A stretch of DNA of 6,606 nucleotides from Actinobacteria bacterium RBG_16_64_13 (lineage in GTDB: Bacteria; Actinomycetota; Thermoleophilia; RBG-16-64-13), in contig MELN01000070.1 of assembly GCA_001768675.1 (NCBI GenBank), positions 9,724 to 16,329 on the forward strand. Reading direction: 5' to 3'. Position 1 is the stretch's first letter; every line of letters begins with the position of its first letter. Of this stretch, positions 4,925 to 6,606 are shown piece by piece. Under the pieces are notes generated by a model, which ran no database searches, was not told the origin of the DNA, and saw only the letters and a program-made list of their open reading frames with translations. Made by a program: the position numbers and the translations under genes.

Positions 4925-6223
4925 ATGGATCCCGGGTTAGCAGCAGGACTATGTGTACTCTCCATGCTCGTCCTCCTCCTAATGGGAGTGCCGGTCGCGT
5001 TCAGCCTGGGATTCAGCACCGTCGTCTTCGGGACCCTCGCCTTCGGACCCAGTGCACTACAAAAGATGGCGATGGGTACTTTCTCGCAGTTTTACAGCTA
5101 TTCCTGGACTCCTCTGCCTTTGTACGTGTTGTTGGCTTGTATCATGACCGAAACCCCGATTGGTGAACAGCTTTTCAGGGTGGCCAGAAACTGGGTGGCA
5201 GGCGTTCCTGGAGCGCTCATCAGCGCCAGCATCATCGGTGAAGCCCTAGTGGCCGGACCGGTGGGTGTCAGCGGGGCTGCCATAGTCTCATTGGGCAAAG
5301 TGGCGGAACCGGAACTGACGAGGTACGGCTACGATAGAAACCTGGCCTTGGGAGGTCTGACCGTCGGAGGTGTGCTGGGACCACTGATACCGCCGAGCAC
5401 ACCGATGGTCATCTACGGCGTCATGGCCAATGTGTCCGTAGGTCACCTTTTCATCGCCGGGATGGTGCCCGGCATTCTCTTGGCCGTCATGCTCACGGTT
5501 GTTCCTATACTGGTCTGCTGGCGTAATCCCAAACTTGGCCCCCCCGCCACCCGGGTGCCTTGGCGCGAGCGCATTTCATCACTCAAATACATCTGGCATG
5601 TGATCCTGGTGATGGTCGCTATTATCGGCACGATCTTCTTCGGCATCGCTACGCCCACCGAAGCTGCCGGCATCGGTTGCGTCGTTGTCATCATCATCGC
5701 CGTCACGGTATTTCGTCTTCGTTGGAAAGCCCTTCGTCGGGCGTTGGTTGAAAGCGCTGTGATCAACACCATGATGTTGCTCATCATCGTGGCGGCCTCG
5801 TTCTTCTCTTACCTGCTGGCGAGCGCTGGAGTGGGCGACTCTCTTCTTGACCTAGTGGAATCTCTGAATCTGTCACCCCTCATGGTCGTTGTCGCCATCT
5901 GTGTTTTGTACCTGATTCTGGGTTGTCTGCTCGATTCGATCACCATCACCATATTGACCATACCGCTCTTCGCCCCGCTCCTCACTTCCTTGGGAGTCGA
6001 CCTGGTTTGGTTTGGGGTGTTGTATGTCATCACCCTAGAGATCGGGTTGATCACGCCGCCGATGGGAGTCAACCTCTTTTTCATGCGGAACACGTTCAAC
6101 ATCAAGACAGCGGACCTTCTCAAGGGGTCGCTGCCTTTTCTGGTTGCCCTGTTCATCTTTCTCCTGTTGGTGTTGTTCATTCCGCAACTGAGCCTTTGGC
6201 TGCCCAAGTTGATGGCTGGATGA
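4925..6223 (+). CDS. dctM: TRAP transporter large permease, DctM family (432 aa)
   Basis: This is the transport subunit of the TRAP system, an ion-coupled (normally Na+) secondary carrier related to the IT superfamily. It is hydrophobic throughout, with around a dozen helical or re-entrant segments and the usual length. Family signatures are clear: 'GVLGPLIPPS' (149-158), 'MVPGILLAVML' (180-190), 'FGIATPTEAAG' (239-249), 'GCLLDSITITILTIPLFAPL' (333-352) and 'LITPPMGVNLFFMR' (375-388). In the first half the usual SGSS motif before 'GYD' looks like VGVS (113-116), a departure from typical members. The start is set at ATG 4925, with CGGTAGG ending 5 nt upstream; a GTG at 4919 would add two residues. 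It follows dctQ by 54 bp and precedes the glycyl-radical activase by 57 bp, so cotranscription is likely. Confidence 0.95.
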   Translation: MDPGLAAGLCVLSMLVLLLMGVPVAFSLGFSTVVFGTLAFGPSALQKMAMGTFSQFYSYSWTPLPLYVLLACIMTETPIGEQLFRVARNWVAGVPGALISASIIGEALVAGPVGVSGAAIVSLGKVAEPELTRYGYDRNLALGGLTVGGVLGPLIPPSTPMVIYGVMANVSVGHLFIAGMVPGILLAVMLTVVPILVCWRNPKLGPPATRVPWRERISSLKYIWHVILVMVAIIGTIFFGIATPTEAAGIGCVVVIIIAVTVFRLRWKALRRALVESAVINTMMLLIIVAASFFSYLLASAGVGDSLLDLVESLNLSPLMVVVAICVLYLILGCLLDSITITILTIPLFAPLLTSLGVDLVWFGVLYVITLEIGLITPPMGVNLFFMRNTFNIKTADLLKGSLPFLVALFIFLLLVLFIPQLSLWLPKLMAG

Positions 6224-6280
6224 GCGGTGGTGCCCCATCCACGTCTTCGCGGCGTAGCCAGGTCGGTGAGGTTGTCGGCA

Positions 6281-6606
6281 ATGCCCTCGCCCGATGAGTC
6301 CCTTTCTGCCCTGGTGACGGACATCCAAGGCTACTCGATCCACGACGGCCCGGGTATCAGGACGGTGGTGTTCTTGAAAGGGTGCAGCCTGGAGTGCCGG
6401 TGGTGCAGCAACCCCGAGTGCATCTCTGGGGCCTCCGAGATAGGGCTCTTTCGCAATCTCTGCACATCCTGCGGAGCTTGCGATGAGGTGTGCCCTGACG
6501 GAGCCCTCTCCTTCACGGCGGGGTCGCCTCCGACCATCGACCGGGGACTGTGCACCGGGTGCGGCGCGTGCGTCGCGGTCTGCAGCTACAAGGCGCTCGT
6601 GCAATA
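6281..6606 (+). CDS. Glycyl-radical-enzyme activating protein, radical SAM (partial, first 108 residues)
   Basis: The frame is open to the right edge. Residues 14-28 read DIQGYSIHDGPGIRT, the conserved opening of glycyl-radical-enzyme activases. Residues 35-42 read CSLECRWC, the C-x3-C-x2-C set (C35, C39, C42) that holds the radical-SAM [4Fe-4S] cluster, followed by SNPE. Two ferredoxin-like C-x2-C-x2-C-x3-C sets follow (C61, C64, C67, C71 and C91, C94, C97, C101). This insert is typical of activases for enzymes such as choline, glycerol, arylacetate or sulfonate lyases and decarboxylases, and is absent from pyruvate formate-lyase activase. The protein abstracts a hydrogen from a glycine of its partner using S-adenosylmethionine. 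GGTGAGG (6265-6271) lies 9 nt before the ATG. The partner enzyme should be encoded next to it, beyond the window. The class is certain; the partner is unknown. Confidence 0.95.
   Translation, partial: MPSPDESLSALVTDIQGYSIHDGPGIRTVVFLKGCSLECRWCSNPECISGASEIGLFRNLCTSCGACDEVCPDGALSFTAGSPPTIDRGLCTGCGACVAVCSYKALVQ

Noticed and set aside
5809..6604. Long leftward open frames opposite dctM and the activase
   Set aside because: They are antisense to two genes with unmistakable family motifs, and their translations are Arg/His-rich in the way of shadow frames.

Overview
The window looks like part of the chromosome of an anaerobic, fairly GC-rich bacterium, probably an actinobacterium. Two things suggest this. 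The transporter lipoprotein has a Thr/Pro/Glu repeat linker just after its lipobox, a style common in Actinobacteria. The right edge carries an oxygen-sensitive glycyl-radical-enzyme activase, so the host is anaerobic or facultative. The lineage is inferred from style only; there is no marker gene.

The left third (1-1641) is unrelated accessory sequence. A leftward gene start at the edge (77 to 1) resembles the N-terminus of AbiEi-type antitoxin/regulator proteins. After an intergenic stretch with inverted repeats comes a rightward gene of unknown function (305-1495) with an N-terminal helix-turn-helix-like segment and a C-terminal coiled coil. A 146-bp gap (1496-1641) follows. It carries two imperfect 18-bp direct repeats that may be the relic of an insertion-sequence end.

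The rest (1642-6606) reads as one catabolic locus. A leftward IclR-family regulator (1642-2436) is divergent from a rightward gene run. The run consists of a small cupin (2613-3032), the three parts of a TRAP transporter (solute-binding lipoprotein DctP 3078-4214, small permease DctQ 4346-4870, large permease DctM 4925-6223), and the start of a glycyl-radical-enzyme activating protein (6281 to the window end). The 176-bp divergent intergenic region has a perfect TTGACA -35 box with a plausible extended -10, and a 19-bp palindrome just upstream that is a good operator candidate. A perfect 14-bp stem-loop separates dctP from dctQ, which fits differential expression of binding protein and permease.

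The likely job, by inference, is this: the TRAP transporter imports a small organic compound, IclR senses it or a product, and a glycyl radical enzyme encoded just beyond the window breaks it down, activated by the partial radical-SAM protein. The substrate cannot be named from this window. The binding protein has Gly where most carboxylate-binding TRAP proteins have the ligand-clamping Arg, so the ligand may not be an ordinary carboxylate.
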